Shown piece by piece: positions 54,503-63,395 of a stretch of DNA of 64,000 bases (its first letter is position 1; every line of letters starts with the position of its first letter). The notes below the pieces were generated by a model. The model was not told where the DNA came from. It saw nothing but the letters and a program-made list of their open reading frames with translations, and searched no databases. The stretch is taken from the NCBI RefSeq assembly GCF_003967555.1, contig NZ_BIFS01000002.1, forward strand, positions 2,728,001-2,792,000, read 5' to 3'. Source of the stretch: Dictyobacter kobayashii. Lineage in GTDB: Bacteria > Chloroflexota > Ktedonobacteria > Ktedonobacterales > Ktedonobacteraceae. The translations under genes were made by a program, and so were the position numbers.

Positions 54503-54570
54503 TCCATAATTTGTAACAAAATAGCAATATCAGACAAGACAGCTTCTTTCTTGTCTTTTATAATGATCCC

Positions 54571-55269
54571 ATGAAAGCACCACATTCTGAGTTTTTACAT
54601 GGTATCAGGGACGAACTTCCCATCCTGTTGGGTGTGCTCCCTTTTGGTATGATCTATGGAGTGTCAGCGATCAGTGCGGGTATCCCGGCGAGTATCGCGC
54701 AGGCCATGTCATTCATCGTCTTTGCAGGATCGGCACAATTTGTAATCGCTCAGTTGATCGCGGTTGGCACGCCTGCTCTTGTCGTTATCCTGACAGCTTT
54801 TATCGTGAATATCCGACATATGCTCTACAGCGCGTCAGTATCTGCCTATACCCGCAAGCTTCATCCCCTCTGGAAGTGGCTGCTGGCATACCTCTTGACC
54901 GACGAGGCGTATGCAGTGACCATCTTGCACTACCAAAAGCCGGGAGACGACGGGAAGAAGCACCGATATTTTTTGGGGGCCGGGCTGGCATTGTGGACGA
55001 CCTGGCAGTTAAGTACCGCTGCCGGTATTTTTCTGGGTGGGCACATCCCTGCGAACTGGTCACTGGACTTCACCTCTACGCTTACTTTTATCGCTCTTGT
55101 TGTGCCCGCGCTCAAGGATCGCATGAGTACAGCTGCCGCCCTGGCCTCGGGGTTGGCCGCGCTACTCGTCATTGCGCTACCGCTGAAACTAGGGATAGCG
55201 GTCGCCGCCCTGGTTGGTATCGCTGTTGGACTTATTTTAGAGTTGAAGAAAACAACGTCCTTATCGTAA
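54571..55269 (+). CDS. azlC: AzlC-family branched-chain amino acid permease
   Basis: 232 residues with about six transmembrane spans. Family motifs: ILLGVLPFGMIYGVSAISAGIP (~17-38), MSFIVFAGSAQFVIAQLIA (~46-64), and VNIRHMLYSASVSAYTRKLHPLWKWLLAYLLTDEAYAVT (~82-120), the most conserved part. With AzlD it exports branched-chain amino acids or analogues such as 4-azaleucine in Bacillus. The gene partner azlD follows after 10 bp. Confidence 0.92.
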   Translation: MKAPHSEFLHGIRDELPILLGVLPFGMIYGVSAISAGIPASIAQAMSFIVFAGSAQFVIAQLIAVGTPALVVILTAFIVNIRHMLYSASVSAYTRKLHPLWKWLLAYLLTDEAYAVTILHYQKPGDDGKKHRYFLGAGLALWTTWQLSTAAGIFLGGHIPANWSLDFTSTLTFIALVVPALKDRMSTAAALASGLAALLVIALPLKLGIAVAALVGIAVGLILELKKTTSLS

Positions 55270-55279
55270 GGAGACCAAT

Positions 55280-55612
55280 ATGTCGCAGGAATGGCTCTGG
55301 ATAACTATTATCATTATTGGACTGCTGACCCTGGGAATTCGCCTATCCTTCATTGTGTTCATGGGTAAGATGCAGGTCTCGCCCATAGTGCAGCAAGCTC
55401 TACGTTTTGTGCCAATCGCAGTACTGTCCGCACTCATCTCACCTGCGCTCTTCTTCCCCCACGGTTCACTAGAGGTATCGTCGAGTAACATCCGCCTTAT
55501 AGCGGGAATTCTCGCGATACTGATCGCCTGGCGGACAAAGAACGTCCTGCTGACAATCTCAAGTGGCATGGCTTGCTTACTTATCTTGCAGATATTTGTG
55601 TCACTTCATTAG
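55280..55612 (+). CDS. azlD: AzlD-family permease subunit
   Basis: 110 residues, four transmembrane helices (WLWITIIIIGLLTLGIRLSFI; ALRFVPIAVLSALISPALFF; IRLIAGILAILIAWR; VLLTISSGMACLLILQIF). The conserved Arg in LRFVPIAVL is present. Small partner of AzlC; AAGGAG before the ATG. Confidence 0.9.
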   Translation: MSQEWLWITIIIIGLLTLGIRLSFIVFMGKMQVSPIVQQALRFVPIAVLSALISPALFFPHGSLEVSSSNIRLIAGILAILIAWRTKNVLLTISSGMACLLILQIFVSLH

Positions 55613-55830
55613 TGGGTGTGAAAACACACATAAGGTTGGAACAACGCTCTCTACAGGAAACAGTAGAGCAGGGAATGAGAGGCAAAATTCGGAGAATTTG
55701 CTCTTTTTGTGTATAGATACTCCACTGATATGCATGCACTTCAGGGCGGAATGGTTTACAATAGTATACGGTACCTCCCTTCAAAATCGAACAAGATACT
55801 TTTGTATCCGCTAGAAGGTGGATTTTATTG

Positions 55831-58246
55831 ATGAGTGAACGACATTCTCTCCCGGCCGGACTGGAACGCCGCAAAGAAGACTATCGGCTGATTACCGGCC
55901 ATGCCGCCTATGTTGATGATGTACGTCTCCCGGCAGGCCGTCCTGCGCCACTCCAGATGGCAGTTGTGCGTAGTCCATACGCACATGCGCGTATCAATGC
56001 GATACATCTTGATGAGGCACGAGCCGTCCCCGGTATTGTGGCTGTATACGCAGGTGTTGATCTGGTTCAGCATTTGCCCTTGATCGAGGCACTTTTCGGC
56101 CACATGGCATCTGACCTGAAAAAGCCCGCACGGCATCCTCTGGCGGTCGAAAAGGTACGCTACGTGGGTGATCCTGTCGCGGTCGTCCTGGCAGAAGACA
56201 TCTATGCCGCGCTCGATGGACGCGATCTGATCGAGGTTGATTACGAGCCCCTGCCCGCCATCACTGATCCTGAACAGGCGCTGTCCCCAGATGCCCCTTT
56301 GCTTTATGAAGAACTGGAGAGCAATGTCGTCCTGCGAACCCAGACGCACGGTGGTGATATCGCGGCAGCCTTCGCTCAAGCGGAACACACCGTCACATTA
56401 CGACTGGTGAATCAACGCCTCGCCCCCTCGTCGATAGAGCCACGCGCCTGCCTGTTCGATTTTGATGCAACGCACCAGCAATTGACCGCCTGGATTTCAT
56501 CGCAATCAGTCTTTCAGGCACGTAGTATGCTGGCTCGTTTTCTAGATCTGCCGCAGGAAAATATTCAGGTTCATAATGCGGATGTTGGTGGTGCCTTTGG
56601 TGCGAAAACGCTTTTTCTAGGTGAGGAGATTATAGCAGCAGTTCTGGCCAAAAAATTTGCTCGCCCGGTCAAATGGATTGAGGATCGCAGTGAGAATTTG
56701 CAGGCACATATGCATGGGCGTGGGCAGATCAATTATGTCGAAGCCGGCTACACCTCAGAGGGCCGCCTGCTCGCGCTCCGTGTCTTTAGCGTGGGTGATA
56801 TTGGTGCATTCCTCTACAGCATTGGGCCCCTCCTCCCTCTGTTTTCGTCGAGTATGCTAAGTGGTGCCTACCAGATTCCGGCCATCGAATGCCAGATTGT
56901 CTCTGTACTCACGAATAAAGTACCAACGGGGCCCTATCGAGGAGCGGGGCGCCCGGAGGCAGCCTACATTGTCGAGCGGACAATCGAGCGCATCGCCCAC
57001 GAATTACAGCTCGATCCGGTCGAGGTGCGGCGTCGCAATTTGATTTCCCCGGATGCCTTCCCTTATTACACGGCGGGGGGCCTTGTTTACGATAGCGGCA
57101 ATTATCAGGCAGCGCTGGATAAGGCGCTGGCCCTATCCGATTACGCAGGTTGGCGCGAACAGCAACGCCAACAGCGCACACAACCCTCTACTAAGCTGCT
57201 CGGTATTGGCGTCTCAACCTTCATTGAAACAACCGGTGGGCCATCTCGTCGACAGGGACTAGAAGAGGCTGCGACGGTACGCATTCTACGCGATGGGACG
57301 ATCCTGGTTCAAAGTGCGGTTGCCCATAATGGTCAGGGTCACATCACAATCTTCTCGCAGATAGCAGCGGAAGTCTTTGAAGTCCCAGGATCACAGGTTG
57401 AAGTACGCTTGAACGATGCCTCGCTCCCAGGTTATAGTACCGGCACGAACGCCAGCCGTATCACCCAGATATCCGGTTCGGCGATTTATCTGGCCGCACA
57501 AAAAGTTCGGACGAAGGCTTTCCAGGTTGCCTCCCAGGTGCTCGAAGCGTCCATGGATGATCTGACACTGGAACAGGGACATATCGTTGTACGTGGCGTC
57601 CCTTCACGTACGATCGCGTTGGGTGAGTTGGCGCACATGGTTGAAGCGCAACCAGGCCTGATAGAGCATGAGCCTCCCAATCCCGCCAATAACATCCCAT
57701 CGAGGGACTGGCCGCATGGCACGATTTCGCTTCAACTGGCACGGCCATCGCTTCGGGAACGCATATCGCCATTGTCGAGATCGATAGCGATACGGGAAAC
57801 CTTGAGATTCTACGCTATATCGCCGTAGACGATGCGGGCCACATCATCAACCATTATCTCACAGAGGCGCAGATACATGGATCGCTGGCACAGGGAATCG
57901 GGCAGGCCCTCTTCGAGGAAGTTGTCTACGACGACGAGGGGCAAAACCTCACCGGCACGCTGATGGACTATGCACTCCCAACATCGGCTCAGTTACCAAA
58001 CTTTGAGTTGGACCTGATCGAGACGCCATCCCCGCTGAATCCCCTGGGGGCCAAAGGTATCGGAGAATCCGGAACGATCGGCGCCCCACCCACGATTGTG
58101 AATGCTGCACTGGATGCTCTAGCCCCCTGGGGGTCAAAACTATTGATATGCCGCTGACACCAGAAAAGCTGTGGACCACCATCCAGTCTGCGAGACAAGG
58201 TACGCTCCAGCAGCCAGAACCAGAACCGCCTGCGTTCTTCCGTTGA
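55831..58246 (+). CDS. Xanthine dehydrogenase/CO dehydrogenase-family molybdopterin-binding subunit (two frame breaks)
   Basis: ~805 residues when joined. The N-terminal part has RRKEDYRLITGHAAYVDDV and VRSPYAHARI (aldehyde oxidase a/b hammerhead). The molybdopterin domain has VGGAFGAKT (~255), GPYRGAGRPEAAY (~372, the form-II type, not the CO-dehydrogenase AYxCSFR), TNASRITQISGSA, and the catalytic GAKGIGESGTIGAPP near the end. Breaks: one missing C at 57721-57722, and one missing G in G5 at 58129-58133 before VKTIDMPLTPEKLW. The FAD and 2Fe-2S subunits that such enzymes need are not encoded next to it. Start ATG 55831, AGAAGGTGG upstream. Substrate: a purine, aldehyde or aromatic; cannot be told. 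Confidence 0.88.
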
Positions 58247-58365
58247 AGGGAATTCCTTCCTTTTACCTCTTCCTCGTAGAATGGCTAGTTTCTGTCAGAG
58301 AAATTGCGAACTCTATAGGATTTGGGATTCTTCGTTCCGACAAAACCCTTGAGAGGAGGTGTAAA

Positions 58366-58419
58366 ATGGAAATAACGATGATCGTAGAGTTTGTGTTGCG
58401 ATTGGGTGAGGATTCCTGA
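58366..58419 (+). CDS. 17-residue leader-like peptide
   Basis: MEITMIVEFVLRLGEDS, preceded by an unusually strong GAGGAGGTG six bases from the ATG and followed 10 bp after the stop by a terminator hairpin. It lies 78 bp before the DUF2252 gene. A leader peptide for attenuation or an antimicrobial/regulatory microprotein are possible; there is no run of a single amino acid to name the signal. Confidence 0.45.
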   Translation: MEITMIVEFVLRLGEDS

Positions 58420-58429
58420 TTGGATTAGA

Positions 58430-58462
58430 GCGGCAGTGCCGATCATGCACCGCCGTTTTTTT
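58430..58462 (+). terminator. Terminator/attenuator before the DUF2252 gene
   Basis: Stem GCGGCAGTGC / GCACCGCCG with one mismatch and a run of seven T, between the 17-residue frame and the DUF2252 start. Confidence 0.7.
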
Positions 58463-58497
58463 CTTCCCATGTGGAATGAGAAGAAAAAGGAGTTCCT

Positions 58498-59888
58498 ATG
58501 AGTAAGGCATTCAAAGCACAAGACGCCCCTTCCCTGGAGGAACGGCTCAAGCAGGGTCAGGCACTACGGAAGCTAGTGCCGCGCAGCAATCATACTCAGT
58601 GGGAGCCAGCAGAGGGGCGTCCCGACCCCGTCAATGTCCTTGAAGCATCCAATCGTTCTCGCCTGGCCCAACTGGTTCCTATTCGATACAGCCGGATGCT
58701 GCTCTCCCCTTTGCTTTTTTGCGCGGTTCCGCGCTCATTATGGCGCTCGATCTGGCAACCACTCCCTCGACCGGCATTCATGTCCAGCTCTGTGGGGACG
58801 CACACCTCGCAAATTTTGGCACCTATGCTACGCCGGAACGCCTGCAGGTATTTGATGTCAACGATTTTGACGAAACCCTGCCGGGACCATGGGAATGGGA
58901 TATCAAGCGACTCGCGGCGAGCATTGTGCTCGCGGGGCACTCACTGAGTTTCTCTCAAGCTATCGTGAAACAGGCTGTAGTACGTTGTGTCCAATCGTAC
59001 CGTGAACGCATGTGGACATATGCCTTTATGCCTCCCCTTGATGCCTGGTATTCTCAAATCAATGTCGAGCAAATGCTCCGCCAGATGCATCCTACGGAGC
59101 GACGCTCTATGCGGCGCGAACTCAATAAAGCGCGGCAACGCACGGCTATCCAGGTTTTCCCTAAGCTAGCTGAGCAGGTGCATGGTCACTTTACTATCAA
59201 AGATGAGCCACCATTTACTATGCACCTTACCGACAGGGAGATAGTCGGTGAACTGAAAGAAGTGATGCAGACCTACATGGCCTCACTCCCCGATGATCGA
59301 CAACTCCTGCTGAGTCGGTATCATCTGGTGGATTTTGCCCTGAAAGTCGTGGGTGTTGGCAGCGTTGGCACACGCTGCTATATCGCCTTGCTGGTGGGAG
59401 AAGATGGCACAGATCCATTGTTCCTTCAAATGAAGGAAGCACAAACTTCGGTGCTGGAACCCTATCTTGAACGGAGCCGTTATAGCAATCACGCCCAACG
59501 AGTTGTCTGTGGGCAACAACTCATTCAGGGAGCCAGCGACATCTTTCTCGGCTGGACGAGTAGCCCAACGCGCGACTACTATGTGCGTCAACTGCGTGAT
59601 ATGTCGGGCTCGCCACATCTTGAGCACATGAAGGTGGGTGATTTCATCACGTATGTGAGCCTGTGTGGGTGGGCACTTGCCCGCGCGCATGCACGTTCTG
59701 GCGACCCAGCGCTGATCAGCGGCTACCTGGGCAAAAACGATGTATTCGATCAGGCTCTTGTTACCTTCGCTCTGAGCTATGCAGTGCAAGTCGAACGAGA
59801 TCACGCGGCTCTCGCCACTGCTGCAGAGGCAGGCCGCATCGCGGTTTCGGCCAATGGAGAAGCGTCCCACGAGGAAGCAACGGTCTAA
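58498..59888 (+). CDS. DUF2252 family protein (frame broken)
   Basis: ~464 residues when joined. The start (ATG, AAGGAG upstream) gives LEERLKQGQALRKLVPRSNHTQW, the family opening, then VPIRYSRMLLSPFAFLRGSALIMA across the break at 58706-58713 (one C or T missing). The kinase-like core is clear: GIHVQLCGDAHLANFG (~97), FDVNDFDETLPGPWEWDIKRLAAS (~118), VVGVGSVGTRCYIALL, FLQMKEAQTS, RVVCGQQLIQGASDIFLGW. This resembles a phosphotransferase of the aminoglycoside-kinase fold; function unknown. It is followed by inverted repeats and a P-loop kinase gene on the other strand. Confidence 0.85.
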
Positions 59889-59910
59889 AGTGTCACCTCA
59901 GCGCCTGGTT

Positions 59911-59950
59911 GGTAAATAAGGTGACGAGTGGGCAATCGGCGCGAAGAGTG
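59911..59950. repeat. Inverted repeat left of the P-loop kinase gene
   Basis: GGTAAATAAGGTGACGAGTG followed by GGCAATCGGCGCGAAGAG matches, in inverted form, the sequence at 60661-60721. Confidence 0.7.
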
Positions 59951-60062
59951 AGCAGTTCAACTACTCACCATGTGCGAAGCTGCTCCACATCCCACCTCAT
60001 CCGTCTCTCTCCCGTAAATTGGCTGCTTTTCCGAAACCGACCCATCCGCCAACTCAACCTGC

Positions 60063-60554
60063 TCAGAGATGAGCAAGGATCTCATCGACAACGGATACTA
60101 GAGGCTGTGTAGCATCGACGGGAATAGCTCCGTCTTCGACGGTTCGGTGCGTAAACCCTTCAAATGTTCGCAAAATCTCTTGCAATTCCTCCGGGTGCAT
60201 GCCGTAATCTCCAGGGTGCCGATTTTGGAGGCGTTGCGTCAGCGTGGTAGCATCGATAGTCAGGATGAAGATTTTGGCAAACATCGGGTAGAACTCGTGC
60301 TGGTTGTCAGAGGCACCTGTAAGAAACACATCCTTACAAGTATCGAGGATCTCGCGCAATCTGGCAGCATCCCACATCCAGCCGGTTTCCGCATAGTGGT
60401 CCAGTTTTTCAGCAAGCGGCTTGCCTATGGCAGGGTCAATGTGAGAGGCGAGCGTCACATCAGCATCATAGGCAAGATATCCACGCCTTCGCAGTTCGGC
60501 AGCCAGACTTGATTTGCCCGTGCCCGCTTCGCCGGTAATGAGATAGGCTGTCAT
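60063..60554 (-). CDS. P-loop nucleoside/shikimate kinase-like protein
   Basis: 163 residues. Walker A YLITGEAGTGKSSLAAELRRRGY (~4-26) is followed by AYDADVTLASHID, a GWMWDAARLREILD helix, DVFLTGASDNQHEF (Walker B-like), KIFILTIDATTLTQRLQNR (lid region) and a C-terminal helix. This is the adenylate/shikimate kinase type of small NTPase (AAA_18/AAA_33-like). The phosphorylated substrate is unknown. The gene lies alone between inverted repeats (59911 and 60661), which suggests it moves or has moved as a cassette. A Shine-Dalgarno-like GGAAAGGGAAC stands upstream. Confidence 0.8.
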   Translation of the reverse strand: MTAYLITGEAGTGKSSLAAELRRRGYLAYDADVTLASHIDPAIGKPLAEKLDHYAETGWMWDAARLREILDTCKDVFLTGASDNQHEFYPMFAKIFILTIDATTLTQRLQNRHPGDYGMHPEELQEILRTFEGFTHRTVEDGAIPVDATQPLVSVVDEILAHL

Positions 60555-60660
60555 ACGTTACCTGTTCCCTTTCCTTTCCAGGGAGAACGCAATTTACAAT
60601 ACCCAAGAGAGCATACCAGATAGGAAGCGGCTTTTCCAGGCGGCGCATTCCCTATCCTTC

Positions 60661-60721
60661 CTCTTCACACCGATTGCTCACCCGTCACCTTAAAATCTGC
60701 TCACTTGTCGCCTTATTTACC
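60661..60721. repeat. Inverted repeat right of the P-loop kinase gene
   Basis: The complement reads GGTAAATAAGGCGACAAGTG ... AAGGTGACGGGTGAGCAATC then GGTGTGAAGAG, i.e. the left repeat with an internal duplication of the GGTGAC-GTGAGCA unit. Confidence 0.7.
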
Positions 60722-60766
60722 ACTGATGAACCACGGGAATACATGCATAAGACACGATACAGATAG

Positions 60767-61768
60767 TTAGTGCCCAGACTCTTCAGTAAGATCGGTTTGT
60801 TGTCCGTCAAACCAGGTGTGAAGGCGCAGGATTTGCTCCATTTTTTCGAGTGCGGCATCATCTAATGAGTTGAACAGGCTCAGGTACATGATATCGACCA
60901 GGCCGAGCATGGATGTGCGTGCCGAGATACGTAAATTACGCTGGAATACGGTCGATTCGCGAGGTGTGGCCACCAATTTGATATCGGCGTAGCGCGCCAG
61001 GGAAGAGTGAGGGTTGCCAGTGATCGCAATGGTGGTTGCCCCTTGTTGATGGGCCAGACTAAATGCTTTGATTGTTGCCCTGGTTTCACCCGCGTACGAG
61101 AAGGCGAGCGCGACATCCCGACTGGTTAAGAGCGCCGCCGAGGAAATCTGATTGGATATATCCGGTAGCCAATTCACTGCTAGCCCCAGGTTCAGAAAGC
61201 GATTGTAGGCATCGAGTGCCACCGATGCCGAGATGCCAAGAGCATACAGATCGACGCGGCGAGCTTGTTGGATCGCTTCAATAGCTTTCTCTATGTTCTC
61301 AGTATCCAGGCTTCTCAGTGTCGTCAGGAGTGCATCGATATTTGCGCTGATAGCCTTGTTGGCAATATCTTGCAAGGTATCGCCGCGTGCGATAGCCGCG
61401 TAATTGAGGTGCAAGGGAGAGTTTACTTCCGCCGCCAGATCAAGTCGAAAGGCTTTGAAACCGCTATAGCCGAGCGCCTGACTGAAGTTCGAGAGCGTCC
61501 CCTGGCTCACCCCGATTTCTCTGGCTAATTGATCGGTTGGCAGGCGCAGGACCTGGCGTGGATGCTCCAACACGTACGCACCAATCTGCCTTTCCGCCGG
61601 CGACATAAGGGAAAGATTCTGACGTAGCTGATTGAGCAGACTGCGGGCCGGGCTGCCCATCGCGTCCGGCTCATTCCCAGCCGCGCTGGCAGGATTTGTA
61701 TTTTCGCAACGGCCCCTGGTCTGTTGCCGGTTGGACATGTCTATCGGGTTGTGCTGGGCGTCTTCCAT
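60767..61768 (-). CDS. RpiR/MurR-family regulator (HTH + SIS)
   Basis: 333 residues. After a disordered head (~1-40), the RpiR HTH runs LLNQLRQNLSLMSPAERQIGAYVLEHPRQVLRLPTDQLAREIGVSQGTLSNFSQALGYSGFKAFRLDL (~44-110). The SIS domain follows: RVDLYALGISASVALDAYNRFLNLGL, DVALAFSYAGETRATIKAF (~218), GATTIAITGNPHSSLARYAD. SIS-domain members sense phosphosugars or related metabolites. AAGGATACC stands upstream of the ATG. A TATTGTTCCAAC half-palindrome 27-42 bp upstream recurs as a full palindrome in the promoter of the quinone oxidoreductase at 63396, pointing to an autoregulated regulon including the adjacent acyl-CoA dehydrogenase. Confidence 0.92.
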   Translation of the reverse strand: MEDAQHNPIDMSNRQQTRGRCENTNPASAAGNEPDAMGSPARSLLNQLRQNLSLMSPAERQIGAYVLEHPRQVLRLPTDQLAREIGVSQGTLSNFSQALGYSGFKAFRLDLAAEVNSPLHLNYAAIARGDTLQDIANKAISANIDALLTTLRSLDTENIEKAIEAIQQARRVDLYALGISASVALDAYNRFLNLGLAVNWLPDISNQISSAALLTSRDVALAFSYAGETRATIKAFSLAHQQGATTIAITGNPHSSLARYADIKLVATPRESTVFQRNLRISARTSMLGLVDIMYLSLFNSLDDAALEKMEQILRLHTWFDGQQTDLTEESGH

Positions 61769-61794
61769 AAGGTATCCTTAACGTACTAACTTTC

Positions 61795-61810
61795 TATTGT
61801 TCCAACTTAA
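61795..61810. promoter_or_regulatory. Probable RpiR operator, half-conserved, upstream of rpiR
   Basis: TATTGTTCCAACTTAA matches 13 of 16 positions of the complement of the palindrome at 63309-63324. Confidence 0.55.
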
Positions 61811-61907
61811 CATACGCGTAAAGTCTGGCGGAGCAAAGGGCAGACAGCCAGGCGACGGACTTGTGTGCGTCCTTTGTTCCGCCTCTGGTAAAGATTGGTT
61901 GCGGAAA

Positions 61908-63119
61908 TTACTTTTGCTGATACTGGCTCAAAAGCGTGCGCGCAATCGCACGTTTATGCACCTCGTCGGGACCATCCACGATATGCATAGTACGGCCATG
62001 CGCCCACATCAAGGCCAGCGGGAAATCGTCGCTCAGGCCAGCGGCGCCAAAGACCTGAATGGCACGATTAACCACATTGGTCAGCATCTCTGGCACCACA
62101 ACCTTGATCATCGCAATCTCCTGCTGGGCAGCTTTTTTGCCTAGATTATCAATCGTCCAGGCTGCCTTAAGAGTCAAAAGGCGCGCCTGTGCGATCTCCA
62201 TTGCGGATTGCGCAACCCAATCCTGAATCATACCTTGTTCGCCCAATGGTTTGCCAAAGGCCACGCGAGTATTCGCCCGCTGGCACATCAATTCCAGAGC
62301 ATACTCCGCCGCACCGATAGAGCGCATACAGTGGTGAATGCGTCCTGGTCCCAGGCGCGCCTGAGCAATGGCAAAACCGCTATTTTCCTCACCCAGCAGA
62401 TTAGAGGCGGGTACATGTACATTCTCAAAGAGTACCTCGCAATGGCTCTCATTATCCATATAGCCCATCACCGGTAGGCTACGCACCACAGTCACACCAG
62501 GTGTATCCCTGGGCACAAGGATCATACTCTGCTGGCGATGGCGATCGGGATTATGCGGATCGGTCTTGCCCATCACGATAAAGATCTTACAGCGCGGACG
62601 TCCAGCTCCGGAAATCCACCATTTCCTCCCATTGAGCACATACTCATTGCCCACGCGGAGAATGGAAAGCTGGATATTCGTGGCATCGGAACTGGCCACC
62701 GCCGGTTCCGTCATAGCGAAGGCCGAGCGGATTTCACCATTGAGTAAAGGTATCAGCCATTGCTGTTTCTGCTCAGGTGTGCCAAACTGGGCCAGGATCT
62801 CCATATTGCCTGTGTCAGGTGCGGCACAATTAAACACCTCGGGTGCCCAGGTAACGCGTCCCATCAGTTCGGCCAGAGGCGCGTATTCCAGATTGCTCAG
62901 GCCCGCGCCATATTCAGTATCCGGAAGGAATAGATTCCACAAGTTCTGCTTTCTGGCGCGCTCTTTCAGCTCATCCACAATCTCAACATGATGATGAGGA
63001 TCGTTCGCAGCTGCGAGTTGGTCGCGATAGGTTTGCTGATGGGGGTAGATATCGCGTTCCATAAAGTCGCTAATCTGCCGGTAGAGGTTTTTGACTTTTT
63101 CTGAGTAGGCAAAATCCAT
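61908..63119 (-). CDS. Acyl-CoA dehydrogenase (ACAD10/11-like)
   Basis: 403 residues. Start MDFAYSEKVKNLYRQISDFMERDIYPHQ; FAMTEPAVASSDATNIQ (~134-150, flavin motif), ISGAGRPRCKIFIVMGKTDP, LGPGRIHHCMRSIGAAEYAL (~253), VAFGKPLGEQGMIQDWVA, and IQVFGAAGLSDDFPLA (~357), then GPDEVHKRAIAR. These are the traits of the longer ACAD branch that oxidises branched or hydroxylated acyl-CoAs. FAD-dependent, cytoplasmic; electron transfer flavoprotein would be the acceptor. GGAGG nine bases before the ATG. The rpiR gene follows in the same direction and the quinone oxidoreductase is divergent. Confidence 0.93.
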   Translation of the reverse strand: MDFAYSEKVKNLYRQISDFMERDIYPHQQTYRDQLAAANDPHHHVEIVDELKERARKQNLWNLFLPDTEYGAGLSNLEYAPLAELMGRVTWAPEVFNCAAPDTGNMEILAQFGTPEQKQQWLIPLLNGEIRSAFAMTEPAVASSDATNIQLSILRVGNEYVLNGRKWWISGAGRPRCKIFIVMGKTDPHNPDRHRQQSMILVPRDTPGVTVVRSLPVMGYMDNESHCEVLFENVHVPASNLLGEENSGFAIAQARLGPGRIHHCMRSIGAAEYALELMCQRANTRVAFGKPLGEQGMIQDWVAQSAMEIAQARLLTLKAAWTIDNLGKKAAQQEIAMIKVVVPEMLTNVVNRAIQVFGAAGLSDDFPLALMWAHGRTMHIVDGPDEVHKRAIARTLLSQYQQK

Positions 63120-63285
63120 AAAGTGGCCTCCATGGCGAAAAATTACGATTCATTGTAGTTTGCATGTACATTTAAGGAGAACCAGTTCACAACGCTGAAA
63201 TCAGATTGTGTTACTTCTACGATACCATAGAATTGATAAAATATCAATATATTGCCTGGAAACAGAAATATTTAATAGTTTCTCA

Positions 63286-63324
63286 TTGACATTGCAGCAC
63301 GAGTATGTTATTGTTGGAACAATA
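63286..63324 (+). promoter_or_regulatory. Promoter with RpiR-type operator before the quinone oxidoreductase
   Basis: TTGACA (63286-63291), a 17 bp spacer, TATTGT (63309-63314). The palindrome TATTGTT-GG-AACAATA (63309-63324) covers the -10, so a bound regulator would block RNA polymerase. Confidence 0.65.
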
Positions 63325-63395
63325 GAAAAATAGTATAGTACAGTCCAGACATTCTAATAGCAGCATATATTCATTCAATGGAGAAGGAGAATGAG

